A program made the translations under genes and the position numbers. Below the pieces are notes generated by a model. The model was given only the letters and a program-made list of their open reading frames with translations, searched no databases and had not been told where the DNA came from. Positions 50,822-59,125 of a stretch of DNA of 64,000 nt are shown here, piece by piece (the first letter of the stretch is position 1; the number at the start of each line of letters is the position of its first letter). Source of the DNA: Sphaerimonospora sp050942215 (GTDB taxonomy: Bacteria > Actinomycetota > Actinomycetes > Streptosporangiales > Streptosporangiaceae); the NCBI RefSeq assembly GCF_050942215.1, contig NZ_CP192056.1, forward strand, positions 2,728,001-2,792,000, read 5' to 3'.

Positions 50822-52183
50822 GTGCGGGTGGGGTTTCGCCGGCGGGCCGTCAGGGCCGCCGGGGCGCTGATCGCCGGGCTGGTCGTGCTGGCCTGCTCGG
50901 GGACGACGGTGAGCGGGGCGTCGAGCGACGCTCCGGGTGGCGCCGCGGCGAGCCAGGGCCCGGCGACCGCCGCGGCGGTGCCGGAGGCGGACGCGGGAAA
51001 GGGATCCTCCCCGGGTTGGCCGGTCGTCGGTTTCACGCATACGCAGTACACGGCGGACTACGGTGACCGGGACGCGATCGCCTCGGTGCACCGGGCGCTG
51101 GCACAGCGACGGCTGCTGCAGAACCAGCACATCATGGGCTTCGGCGCGCTCAACCCGGAGCCGAGCCCCGGCAGGTACGAATTCGCCTCGCTCGACGAGC
51201 GCATCGACCTGATCAGGGAGACCGGCGGCGTTCCGATCATCACGCTGTGCTGCGCCCCCGACTGGATGAAGGGCGGCAAGCCCGGCGACACCGACTGGCG
51301 GCACATCGAACGGGCGCCGGAGCCCGAGCACTACCAGGACTTCGCCGACCTCGCGGCCAAGGTGGCGCAGCGGTACCCCGACGTGACCCACTACATCGTC
51401 TGGAACGAGTTGAAGGGCTTCTTCGACGAGTCCAGGCACCGGTGGAACTACGAGGGATACACCGCCATGTACAACAAGGTGTACAAGGCGCTCAAGGCGG
51501 TCAATCCAAAGATCAAGGTAGGCGGGCCCTACCCGGTGATGGCCGACTTCGACGCCCCGTCCGAGCTGCACGGGCCCTGGGGGAACGTCGACCAGCGGGT
51601 GCTCGACGCGCTGCGCTACTGGAACAGGCACAAGCTCGGGGCCGACTTCGTCGTCGTGGACGGGACGGCCGAGAGCGAGGAGGGCATGCTGCCCGACGAC
51701 TTCGGCGCGCAGCGGAAATTCGCGGCGATCGGGCGCTGGCTGCACCACAACATCAAGCTGCCGATCTGGTGGGCCGAGTGGTATCCGGAGCCGATCCGCT
51801 CGGGCTGGTCCGACGCCAAACGCCTGGCGGTGAGCGCGGTGTCGCTGATGGAGCTCACCAGGAGCGAGGCCGAGACCGTCCTGTACTGGAACCGTCAGGA
51901 GCCGGGCCGGGAGTGCCCGGTCGGCTGCCTGTGGACCGACCCCCGCGTCAGGGGCGGGGGACGGCCGACGCACATGCTCGCGCTCCTGCAGGACTTCGCC
52001 CGCTGGTTCCCCCGGGGCACCGAGACGGTCCACGTCCACGCCTCGCCGTCGTCGGTGCGGGTGCTCGCGCAGCGGGCGCGGATGCTGGTCGTCAACACCT
52101 CGGGCGAGCGGGTCCGGGCCGAGGCGGACGGCAGGAGACTCGATCTGGCCCCGTACGAGGTGCGCTGGATCTCCCGCACCTGA
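50822..52183 (+). CDS. lipoprotein glycoside hydrolase, GH39-like (paralogue A)
   Basis: The 453-residue protein has a lipobox (GLVVLACSG) and a TIM-barrel hydrolase. The likely acid/base Glu is in YIVWNELKGFF (about 193) and the nucleophile Glu in IWWAEWYPEP (about 318). Segments NQHIMGFGALNPEP and ITLCCAPDWMKGG are shared with the gene at 57642. It resembles beta-xylosidase-type GH39 enzymes; the true substrate is probably the polysaccharide made here. GTG 50822 has GGGGGAG upstream. A -10 like TATAGC lies at 50738-50743. Confidence 0.82.
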   Translation: MRVGFRRRAVRAAGALIAGLVVLACSGTTVSGASSDAPGGAAASQGPATAAAVPEADAGKGSSPGWPVVGFTHTQYTADYGDRDAIASVHRALAQRRLLQNQHIMGFGALNPEPSPGRYEFASLDERIDLIRETGGVPIITLCCAPDWMKGGKPGDTDWRHIERAPEPEHYQDFADLAAKVAQRYPDVTHYIVWNELKGFFDESRHRWNYEGYTAMYNKVYKALKAVNPKIKVGGPYPVMADFDAPSELHGPWGNVDQRVLDALRYWNRHKLGADFVVVDGTAESEEGMLPDDFGAQRKFAAIGRWLHHNIKLPIWWAEWYPEPIRSGWSDAKRLAVSAVSLMELTRSEAETVLYWNRQEPGRECPVGCLWTDPRVRGGGRPTHMLALLQDFARWFPRGTETVHVHASPSSVRVLAQRARMLVVNTSGERVRAEADGRRLDLAPYEVRWISRT

Positions 52184-52196
52184 CCGGTGGTCTCGC

Positions 52197-52202
52197 TACG
52201 AT
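52197..52202 (+). promoter_or_regulatory. -10 element TACGAT of glycosyltransferase gene (leaderless promoter)
   Basis: TACGAT ends 8 bases before the ATG at 52211, with no ribosome site. The spacing matches other leaderless genes in the window. Confidence 0.45.
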
Positions 52203-52210
52203 CTGCTTGC

Positions 52211-53164
52211 ATGAGCGAGCGAGTCCCGCCGTCCGTCGCGGCCGTGATCTGCACCCGGGGAGACCGTCCGGAGCTTCTCCGAGAGGCCGTCGCCTCGATC
52301 GTCGAGCAGGACTATCCCGGTCCTGTCGAAGTGATGGTCGTGTTCGACCGGGCCGAGCCCGACGAGAGTCTGGCCGAGCCGGCGGGCGGGCGTGAGCGGC
52401 CGGCGGGGCCCGAGCGCCGGGTCCGCGTCATGCGCAACGATCGCGCCGCGGGGCTGCCGGCCGGCCGTAACGCCGGGATCCTCGCCACCGAGTCCGAACT
52501 CGTGGGCTTCTGCGACGACGACGACCTGTGGCTGCCGGGCAAGCTGGCCCATCAGGTCGCCGCGCTGCGCGAGCGCCCGCGTGCGCTGTTCGCCTCCTGC
52601 GGAGCGGAGACCGTCTACACGGACAGGACCGTCACCTGTCTGTGGGGCAAACCGCAGATCGCCCATGTGGATCTGCTGCACTCGCGGATCAAAGAGGCGT
52701 GCGCGGACTCGTTCCTCGTACGCAGGGAGGCATTCCTCGGGCCGCTGGGCCTGTTCGCCGAGGACATCCCGGGCGGGTTCGGCGAGGACTACGAGATGCT
52801 GCTGCGGGCCGCACGCCACTCGCCCGTCGTGTACGTGCCCGTGGTCGGGGTCAGGGTGCGGGTCCACGGCCGGACCTCGCACTTCACCGGAGACTGGGCC
52901 ACGATCGCCACCGCCTGCGAGTGGCTGCTCGCCGGTTATCCGGAGTTCTCCACCGAGCGCCGCGGATTCGCCCGGCTCGCCGGGCAGATCGGCATGGCGT
53001 GGGGCATGTTCGGGATGCGGCGTAACGCGCTGCGCTGGGCGCGCCGGTCGTTCCTCGCCAGCCCGCTGGAGATCAGGTCATACGTGGTCGCCGCGCTGGC
53101 GCTCGGCCTGGTGTCCAAGCCGTGGGTGCGGCGCCGTCTCGAGGCCGCTGGCGCGACCAGCTGA
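52211..53164 (+). CDS. family 2 glycosyltransferase
   Basis: The 317-residue GT-A enzyme opens with VAAVICTRGDRPELLREAV. It has the metal-binding acidic motif GFCDDDDLWLPGK and a later FGEDYEMLLRAARH that supplies the catalytic base. No membrane helix is obvious, so it acts at the inner membrane face. It follows the GH39-like gene by 27 bp and converges on the deacetylase. Confidence 0.9.
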   Translation: MSERVPPSVAAVICTRGDRPELLREAVASIVEQDYPGPVEVMVVFDRAEPDESLAEPAGGRERPAGPERRVRVMRNDRAAGLPAGRNAGILATESELVGFCDDDDLWLPGKLAHQVAALRERPRALFASCGAETVYTDRTVTCLWGKPQIAHVDLLHSRIKEACADSFLVRREAFLGPLGLFAEDIPGGFGEDYEMLLRAARHSPVVYVPVVGVRVRVHGRTSHFTGDWATIATACEWLLAGYPEFSTERRGFARLAGQIGMAWGMFGMRRNALRWARRSFLASPLEIRSYVVAALALGLVSKPWVRRRLEAAGATS

Positions 53165-53183
53165 ACCCCGGGGGCGCGGGGCC

Positions 53184-53978
53184 TCAGAGGGGGGCGTGCT
53201 CCGCGAGGCGGGCGATGCCCTCCAGGAGGGGCGGCACGGCCACCATCTGCCCGGCGGCGATGTGGCCGGCCGCGCGGACCGGCCTGATCTGGCGGAGCCG
53301 GCCGCGCAGCCACTTCTCGACCGGTTCCATCCGCAGCCGCAGCGGCCCGTACCGGTCTCCGACACAGGATCGGGTGTAGGCGTAGGGGGCGGGCTCCGGA
53401 TACGGGTCGACCGTGACGCATCCGTAGGCGTACCCGGCGGCCCGCACCGCCCCGAGGACCCGCTCGTCGGCGAAGCCGTACGGATAGCAGATGCCGTCGG
53501 TGGGCTGGCCGGTGATCTCCTTGAGTACGGCCCGGCTGGTGACCAGTTCGTGTTCGAGAGCGGCGTCGTCCAATGTGGTCAGCGCGGTGTGGGTGAGCCC
53601 GTGCGAGGCGATCTCCATGCCCTCATCGCTGATCTCACGGAGCTGGTCGGCGGTGAGCAGCGGCTTACGCGGTCCCGGCTCATCCCAGCTGTTGTACTGA
53701 CCGAGCAGCCCGGAGACTATGTAAAGGCTGGCCGTGAAACCGTACCGTCGCAGCACGGGCAGCGCGTGCGGCAGGAAGTCGGCGTATCCGTCGTCGAACG
53801 TGAGCGCGACCAGGTCACGAGGGTTGTCGGCGGCCAGCAGCTCCCGGGTGGAAACGCCTCGCTTGCCCTGTTTGTAAAGCCACCTGATCTGGGCCTCGAA
53901 TTTCTCCGGATGCACCGTCAGTGTATAAGGATCGTACGTGTAATGGTCGATCGAGTGATACATCCAGATCGCAGGCAC
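53184..53978 (-). CDS. polysaccharide deacetylase (NodB domain)
   Basis: The 264-residue protein has the NodB motifs VALTFDDGYADF (metal-binding DD), IASHGLTHTALT (metal His pair) and CYPYGFAD. The family removes N- or O-acetyl groups from glycans. It starts WMYHSID without a signal peptide, so it may act on a lipid-linked or cytoplasmic intermediate, or be exported otherwise. The layout resembles deacetylases of exopolysaccharide loci. The start is GTG 53978. Confidence 0.9.
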   Translation of the reverse strand: MPAIWMYHSIDHYTYDPYTLTVHPEKFEAQIRWLYKQGKRGVSTRELLAADNPRDLVALTFDDGYADFLPHALPVLRRYGFTASLYIVSGLLGQYNSWDEPGPRKPLLTADQLREISDEGMEIASHGLTHTALTTLDDAALEHELVTSRAVLKEITGQPTDGICYPYGFADERVLGAVRAAGYAYGCVTVDPYPEPAPYAYTRSCVGDRYGPLRLRMEPVEKWLRGRLRQIRPVRAAGHIAAGQMVAVPPLLEGIARLAEHAPL

Positions 53979-54106
53979 ACCGCGACTCTACAAAATTCCG
54001 GGCCGCACCACGATTGCCCGTTACGCCATCGTGACCCGATCGTAGGGTCGCACGCGATCTTGTGCGCCGATAACACGTGAAATGGATTCGCATCGGGAAA
54101 GCGGGT

Positions 54107-55210
54107 TTATCGGTCGGTGGGAGTTTTCCCCGAATCGCCGCGCAACCCGCCGTAGCTCCGGAGCATCCGGTCGGCGAGGCCGTGCAGCCGGGGGTTGTCG
54201 AGGACGTACTGCCGGGCCCGGCGGACCGGTGTGTTGCGCACCCAGTGCACCGCGGCCCCGGCGGAGCGGCGGCGCGCGCAGCCCTCGGCCACCGGGTGAC
54301 CACCCGTGCGCAGCGTCTGCTTGTAGTCGTCGCCCTTGCTGGTGCTCCAGTCCATCTGCCGGATCCCCGCCTCGGCGGCCGCCCTGGCCATGAGCAGGTG
54401 CTGGAGCAGGCCGGGGGAGTACTTCCCGTAGCCGGCGTCGTAGGCGGGGAACCACCCGGCCAGCAGGGACGGCGAGCGCAGCCCGATGTGGCCGGCGATC
54501 GGCTCCTCTCCCGCGTACAGCATGGTGAGCGTGCCCGAGCAGCCGGGAGCCCGGCCGGCGTGCAGCCGCTCGACCAGCTCGACGACCCACGGCTGCCCGA
54601 AACGGTCGGGCCGGCCGATGCGCCGATATTGGGCGGACTTCCACTTCATGAGCAGGCGCAGCTCCGCGACACTGGCGGAGTGCAGCTCCACCCGCGGCTC
54701 CCCGATCTCGCGGCCGAGCTTGCGCAGCCGGGACATCGCCGTCTTGATCGTGCGGGGCGACCGCGCCTTGATCCGCTCCAGGTAGGCGTCGTAGCCGTCG
54801 GCCACGTCGATGAGCACGGACTCGGCGGTGAGCGCCGCGTGCGGGGCGAACCACGGCTGGCCGCCCACCAGGAACTCGAACTCCCAGACGGCCAGGCCGG
54901 CGCCCTTCAGCAGCGCGGCCGTGTCGAACTCGGCGCCCGGCGCGTGCACGACGCCCTGGGCGAACGACACCCACCCGGCGATCGGCCTGCCCACGCCCAT
55001 CGCATGCCGCTCGAAGGGGAAGAAGCCGACGTTGCGGCCGCCCTCGGAGATCACAGCGACGAACGCGCCGGGCCGCACCTCCCCGGCGGCGATCGCGAAT
55101 TCGGGCGCGAGGAAGGGGCTGGCCAGCTCCGGCGTGGACTGCTGCATCGCCCGCCACTCGGCGATCTCGCCGGGGCCCAGCTCGCCGGGGCGTATGACCG
55201 AGATCTGCAT
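54107..55210 (-). CDS. FemAB/GNAT-like transferase (paralogue A)
   Basis: The 367-residue protein starts QISVIRPGELGPGEI and has two GNAT-like halves. The C-terminal part includes AGHIGLRSPSLLAGWFPAYD, YGKYSPGLLQHLL and MDWSTSKGDDYK, as in BioF2-type/FemAB acyltransferases of exopolysaccharide loci. It likely transfers an acyl or aminoacyl group to a sugar. AAGGA lies 5 bases before the ATG. A paralogue is encoded at 56497. It is divergent from the P450. Confidence 0.85.
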   Translation of the reverse strand: MQISVIRPGELGPGEIAEWRAMQQSTPELASPFLAPEFAIAAGEVRPGAFVAVISEGGRNVGFFPFERHAMGVGRPIAGWVSFAQGVVHAPGAEFDTAALLKGAGLAVWEFEFLVGGQPWFAPHAALTAESVLIDVADGYDAYLERIKARSPRTIKTAMSRLRKLGREIGEPRVELHSASVAELRLLMKWKSAQYRRIGRPDRFGQPWVVELVERLHAGRAPGCSGTLTMLYAGEEPIAGHIGLRSPSLLAGWFPAYDAGYGKYSPGLLQHLLMARAAAEAGIRQMDWSTSKGDDYKQTLRTGGHPVAEGCARRRSAGAAVHWVRNTPVRRARQYVLDNPRLHGLADRMLRSYGGLRGDSGKTPTDR

Positions 55211-55243
55211 GTATTCCTTCTCAGAGACGGAGATGCTCCATCG

Positions 55244-55249
55244 TAGGTT
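55244..55249 (+). promoter_or_regulatory. -10 element TAGGTT of the P450 gene
   Basis: TAGGTT ends 16 bases before the GTG start at 55266 in the 55-bp divergent gap. It implies a very short leader. Confidence 0.35.
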
Positions 55250-55265
55250 GTGCCACTCTGGTGAG

Positions 55266-56507
55266 GTGACCGTCATCGCCGAACTCGACATCGCCGCAAT
55301 CGACTTCTGGGCGCGGCCGGCGGCCGAACGCGCGGGCGTGTTCACGCGGCTGCGCGAGCGGGAGCAGCCGGTCTTCTTCGCCCAGCCCAAGGTGCCGCTG
55401 GCCCGGTCGGGCAAGGGCTTCTACGCGCTCGTACGGCACGCCGACGTCGTCGAGGCGAGCCGGAACGCCGCCGTGTTCGCCAACAGCCCCGCCGTGAGCA
55501 ACCCCGAGCCGCCGGGCTGGGTGAAGCACGTCTACGGCGACTCGCTGGAGAACATGGACGCGCCCGAGCACACCCGGCTGCGCCGCATCGTGTCCCGCGC
55601 TTTCGCGCCGCGCATGATGGCCAGGCTGGAAGACGACATCCGCCGCCGGGCCGCCGACGCCGTGTCCGAGCTCACCGCCGCCGGGGGAGGGGACTTCGTC
55701 GAGCTGGTCGCGCAGCGGTTCACCACCCACGTGGTCTGCGACCTGCTCGGCATTCCCGAGCGGTACCGGCCCCAGGTGCTGGGCTGGGTCAGGGACACGG
55801 TGCAGTACCAGGCCGTGCGCAGCGACCCGAAGGGCATGCTCCGGCACGCGGTCAAGAACACCCGGGCGACGCTCGGCCTGCGCAACCTCGTGGTCCGGCT
55901 CGGCCGGGAGCGGCGCAGGCGGCCCGGCGACGACGTCATCTCGGCCCTCGCCAACGCCGACGTCGACGGCGAGCGGCTGACCGGCATGGAGCTCGGCGCG
56001 TTCTTCCTGCTCCTGGTCGTCGCCGGGATCGACACGCCGGGTCACGCGCTGTCCCACGCGGTCACCCTGCTCGCCGAGCACCCGGAGCAGCGTGAGCTGC
56101 TGCTGTCGGACTTCGACGGCCGTGTCGGCGGCGCGATCGACGAGATCGTGCGGTACTCCTCGCCGATCACCCAGCTGCAGCGGACGGTCGTGGCCGAGCA
56201 CGAACTGCGCGGCCTGCGGCTCGTGCCCGGCGACAAGGTCGTGCTCTTCTACAACTCGGCCAACCGCGACGAGCGGGTGTTCGCCGATCCCGACGTCTTC
56301 GACATCACCCGCACGCCCAACCCCCACGTCGCCTTCGGCGGGCCGGGCGCGCACTACTGCCTGGGCGCCCATCTGGCCAAGCGCGAGCTCACCGTGCTGC
56401 TGGGCGAGCTCTACGCCCGCCTGCCCGGCATCCGCCTCGCCGGGCCGCCCGAGCCGATGGTGTCCACCTTCAACAACGCGGTCAGGCGGCTGCCGGTCAC
56501 CTTCTGA
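55266..56507 (+). CDS. cytochrome P450
   Basis: The 413-residue enzyme has the heme-binding motif FGGPGAHYCLGAHLAKREL with Cys near residue 364. The I-helix reads VVAGIDTPGHAL and the ExxR pair is in DEIVR. The I-helix lacks the usual double Thr (DTP), as in some actinobacterial groups. It oxidises an unknown substrate, possibly a lipid or acyl group tied to the polysaccharide locus. Start GTG 55266 is preceded by GGTGAG. Its last 11 bases overlap the convergent transferase gene. Confidence 0.92.
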   Translation: MTVIAELDIAAIDFWARPAAERAGVFTRLREREQPVFFAQPKVPLARSGKGFYALVRHADVVEASRNAAVFANSPAVSNPEPPGWVKHVYGDSLENMDAPEHTRLRRIVSRAFAPRMMARLEDDIRRRAADAVSELTAAGGGDFVELVAQRFTTHVVCDLLGIPERYRPQVLGWVRDTVQYQAVRSDPKGMLRHAVKNTRATLGLRNLVVRLGRERRRRPGDDVISALANADVDGERLTGMELGAFFLLLVVAGIDTPGHALSHAVTLLAEHPEQRELLLSDFDGRVGGAIDEIVRYSSPITQLQRTVVAEHELRGLRLVPGDKVVLFYNSANRDERVFADPDVFDITRTPNPHVAFGGPGAHYCLGAHLAKRELTVLLGELYARLPGIRLAGPPEPMVSTFNNAVRRLPVTF

Positions 56508-57573
56508 CGAGCCTGCCGTACGCCTTGAGCATCCGGTCGGCGGGGTCCCTGAGGTACGGCCTGGCCAGCACGGCGTTGCGGAGGCCGCGCACGGGCACGC
56601 GCAGCGCCCAGTGCACCCCGGCCGCCGGGGTAGCCCGCGCGACCCGGCCCTCGGCCACCTGCAGGTCGCGGGTCTTCAGGCTCTCCTTGTAGTCCTTCTC
56701 ACCACGGCCCATGTCGATGTGCCGCAGGCCCATCGCCGCGAAGTCCTCGGCCATCCCGAGATGCTGCAGAAGCCCGGGGGAGTACTTGCCGAACCGCGTG
56801 TCGTAGGCGGGGAACCAGGTGCACAGCTGGCTCGCCGTACGCACTCCGAAGTGGCCGGCGACCACCTCGTCGCCCGCGCGCAGCAGGGACAGGCAGCCGG
56901 CGAAGCCGTCGGTGCGGATGGCGTGCAGCCGCTCCACCAGCTCGACGATCCACGGGCTGGCGAACCGGTCGGTACGGCCGGTGCGCCGATACTGCAGCGA
57001 CTTCCACCGCAGCAGGTCGCGCAGGGCCGCGGTGTCGGACGACTCGGCCTCGTGGCGCACCTCGCCGATCTCCCGGCCGAGCCGGTTGCGCTTGTAGCGG
57101 GTCATCCGATGGGTGGTCGGCGAGCGGCGGCGCAGCCCGGCCAGGTAGGCGTCGTACCCCTGGTCGAGGTCGATGACCGGGGAGGGGTGACGGCCGGAGT
57201 GATGCCGGGCGAACATCGGCTGGCCGGCGTGCAGGTGGTCGAACTCCCAGGCGGCCAGCCCGGTCGCGCGCAGCAGCCGCGCCGCCTCGAGCTCCAGGCC
57301 CGCTGCGTACACCATGCCCTGCAGGTCGGTGAGCCCGGCCGCGACCGGCCTGCCGATGCCGAGCCGGTGCCGCTCGTACGGAAAGAAGCCGGCGACGCCG
57401 GAGCCGTCCTCGATCACCGCCACCCGCACCTGCGGGCGCAGCTCCGCCACCGTCGTGACGAACTCCGCCGACAGGAACGGGTTGTCCTGCTCGGGGTCGG
57501 CGTCCTGGAACTCGCGCCACCGGGCCAGCTCTGTCGGGCCGAGCTCGCCGGGACGGATCACCGATATCTGCAC
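56497..57573 (-). CDS. FemAB/GNAT-like transferase (paralogue B)
   Basis: The 358-residue protein is clearly related to the gene at 54107. They share QISVIRPGELGP, SPFL/NPFL, WFPAYD and GKYSPGLLQHL, with the same length. It probably adds a different group or acts on another position of the glycan. GTG 57573 aligns with the paralogue start; ATG 57582 is three codons upstream and closer to AGGAGAAG. It is divergent from the second GH39-like gene. Confidence 0.85.
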   Translation of the reverse strand: MQISVIRPGELGPTELARWREFQDADPEQDNPFLSAEFVTTVAELRPQVRVAVIEDGSGVAGFFPYERHRLGIGRPVAAGLTDLQGMVYAAGLELEAARLLRATGLAAWEFDHLHAGQPMFARHHSGRHPSPVIDLDQGYDAYLAGLRRRSPTTHRMTRYKRNRLGREIGEVRHEAESSDTAALRDLLRWKSLQYRRTGRTDRFASPWIVELVERLHAIRTDGFAGCLSLLRAGDEVVAGHFGVRTASQLCTWFPAYDTRFGKYSPGLLQHLGMAEDFAAMGLRHIDMGRGEKDYKESLKTRDLQVAEGRVARATPAAGVHWALRVPVRGLRNAVLARPYLRDPADRMLKAYGRLVRR

Positions 57574-57629
57574 GTGCCCCATCTTCTCCTGTCTTCTCCC
57601 ATGAGGGGGCCGCTTGCCGGGGAAACGGC

Positions 57630-57635
57630 TACGCT
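57630..57635 (+). promoter_or_regulatory. -10 element TACGCT of second GH39-like gene (leaderless promoter)
   Basis: TACGCT ends 6 bases before the GTG at 57642, with no ribosome site between. Confidence 0.4.
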
Positions 57636-57641
57636 TTCCCG

Positions 57642-59075
57642 GTGGCACCAAGCCGAGGACGCCATGTCAGGCCGCCCGGCGGCCGTCCCCGCCCCCGCTG
57701 GCCGATCGCCCTGCTGTCCGCGCTGCTCGCCGTCGGTTCGGTAGCGGCGCTCCTGTGGCTGGTCGCGCTCCGGCGCGGCTCCGGGCAGTCGCCCGTGCCC
57801 GGCCGCGGCGCGGCCGCCACGGTCGAGCCGCTCGGCCTCACCCGGACGGGAGGGCCCGCCGACTGGCCGCGCTGGGGGCTGACGCACACGCAGTACACCC
57901 CGGTGGAGGACGCGCCGGAGATCGCCGGGCCGGCCGAACGGGCGCTCGGCGCCCAGAGCCTCGTGCAGAACCAGCACATCATGGGCTTCGGCGCCGACAA
58001 TCCGGAACCCCGGCCGGGGATCTTCGACTTCGCCTCGCTGGACGCGCGGGTGAAGCTGATGGCGGAGACGGGCGGCGCGCCGGTCATCACGCTGTGCTGC
58101 GCCCCCGACTGGATGAAGGGCGGCCACCCGGGGAAGACGGACTGGAGCCTGATCGAGATGGCGCCGCGGCAGCGGCACTTCGACGACTTCGCCGCCCTCG
58201 CCGCCGCCGTCGCCCGCCGCTACCCGCATGTCCGCAGGTACATCGTGTGGAACGAGTTCAAGGGACTGTGGGACAACGGACGCGGCGAGTGGAACGCCAT
58301 CGCCTACACCGACCTGTACAACCGCGTCTACGACGCGTTGAAGGCCGTGGATCCCGGCATCCAGGTGGGCGGGCCGTACATCCCGGTCGACAGCTACGCG
58401 GGCGACTCGCCGAGCCCGTCGGACGTGCGCGGGCCGTGGGGATCGGTGGACGGCCGGGCGCTGAAGGCCGTCGACTACTGGCTGCGCCACAAACGGGGCG
58501 CGGACTTCGTCGTCGTCGACGGCGGGTCCGTGCCGCGTGACGGCGTTCAGCGGCCCGACGAGTTCGGCGCGCTCGGCAAGTTCGGCGCGATGACGCGGTG
58601 GCTGCGCGAGCGGTCGGGCCTGCCCGTCTGGTGGGCGGAGTTCTACCCGCTGCCCTGCGTGTCGATCGAGCCGGGCGGCTCCTGCCCGGCGCTGGAGTGG
58701 ACCGAGTCGCGGCGGCTGGCGGTGACCGCGGCCGCGCTGATCGAGTTCGCCGAGAGCGGCGCGGACACGGTGCTCTACTGGGACGCCTACGCGCCACGCG
58801 ACAGGCGGGACGACTGCGCGCTCTGCCTGGTCTCGAACACCGATGGAGCCCCGTCGCCGACGCTGGACCTCCTGGGGGAGTTCGCCCGCTGGTTCCCGGC
58901 CGGCACCCGGATCGATCCGGTGGCGGGGTCGAATTCCCGGGTGCGCGTTCTCGCCCAGGAGCGCCGTCTCGTGCTCGTCAACACCACGGGCGACCGCCAG
59001 GACGTGCGGGCCGGCGGTGATGACGTCGTGCTGGAGCCGTACGAGGTCCGCTGGATGGACCGCGCGGCCTCTTAG
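57642..59075 (+). CDS. membrane-anchored glycoside hydrolase, GH39-like (paralogue B)
   Basis: The 477-residue protein has a basic N-terminus and one membrane anchor (IALLSALLAVGSVAALLWLV), not a lipobox. The hydrolase domain closely follows the gene at 50822. It shares WGLTHTQYTP, NQHIMGFGADNPEP, TLCCAPDWMKGG, acid/base in YIVWNEFKGLW (about 202) and nucleophile in VWWAEFYPLP (about 330). Two related extracellular hydrolases in one polysaccharide locus suggest chain trimming or release. Confidence 0.83.
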   Translation: MAPSRGRHVRPPGGRPRPRWPIALLSALLAVGSVAALLWLVALRRGSGQSPVPGRGAAATVEPLGLTRTGGPADWPRWGLTHTQYTPVEDAPEIAGPAERALGAQSLVQNQHIMGFGADNPEPRPGIFDFASLDARVKLMAETGGAPVITLCCAPDWMKGGHPGKTDWSLIEMAPRQRHFDDFAALAAAVARRYPHVRRYIVWNEFKGLWDNGRGEWNAIAYTDLYNRVYDALKAVDPGIQVGGPYIPVDSYAGDSPSPSDVRGPWGSVDGRALKAVDYWLRHKRGADFVVVDGGSVPRDGVQRPDEFGALGKFGAMTRWLRERSGLPVWWAEFYPLPCVSIEPGGSCPALEWTESRRLAVTAAALIEFAESGADTVLYWDAYAPRDRRDDCALCLVSNTDGAPSPTLDLLGEFARWFPAGTRIDPVAGSNSRVRVLAQERRLVLVNTTGDRQDVRAGGDDVVLEPYEVRWMDRAAS

Positions 59076-59125
59076 GCGATCCCGGTTCGCAGGCCCGGCT
59101 GATGCGCCGGGTTCGCGGGCCGGGC

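Noticed and set aside
49466..52039. 857-residue minus-strand ORF
   Set aside because: It is antisense to mshC and the GH39-like lipoprotein, both with clear catalytic motifs in the plus frame.
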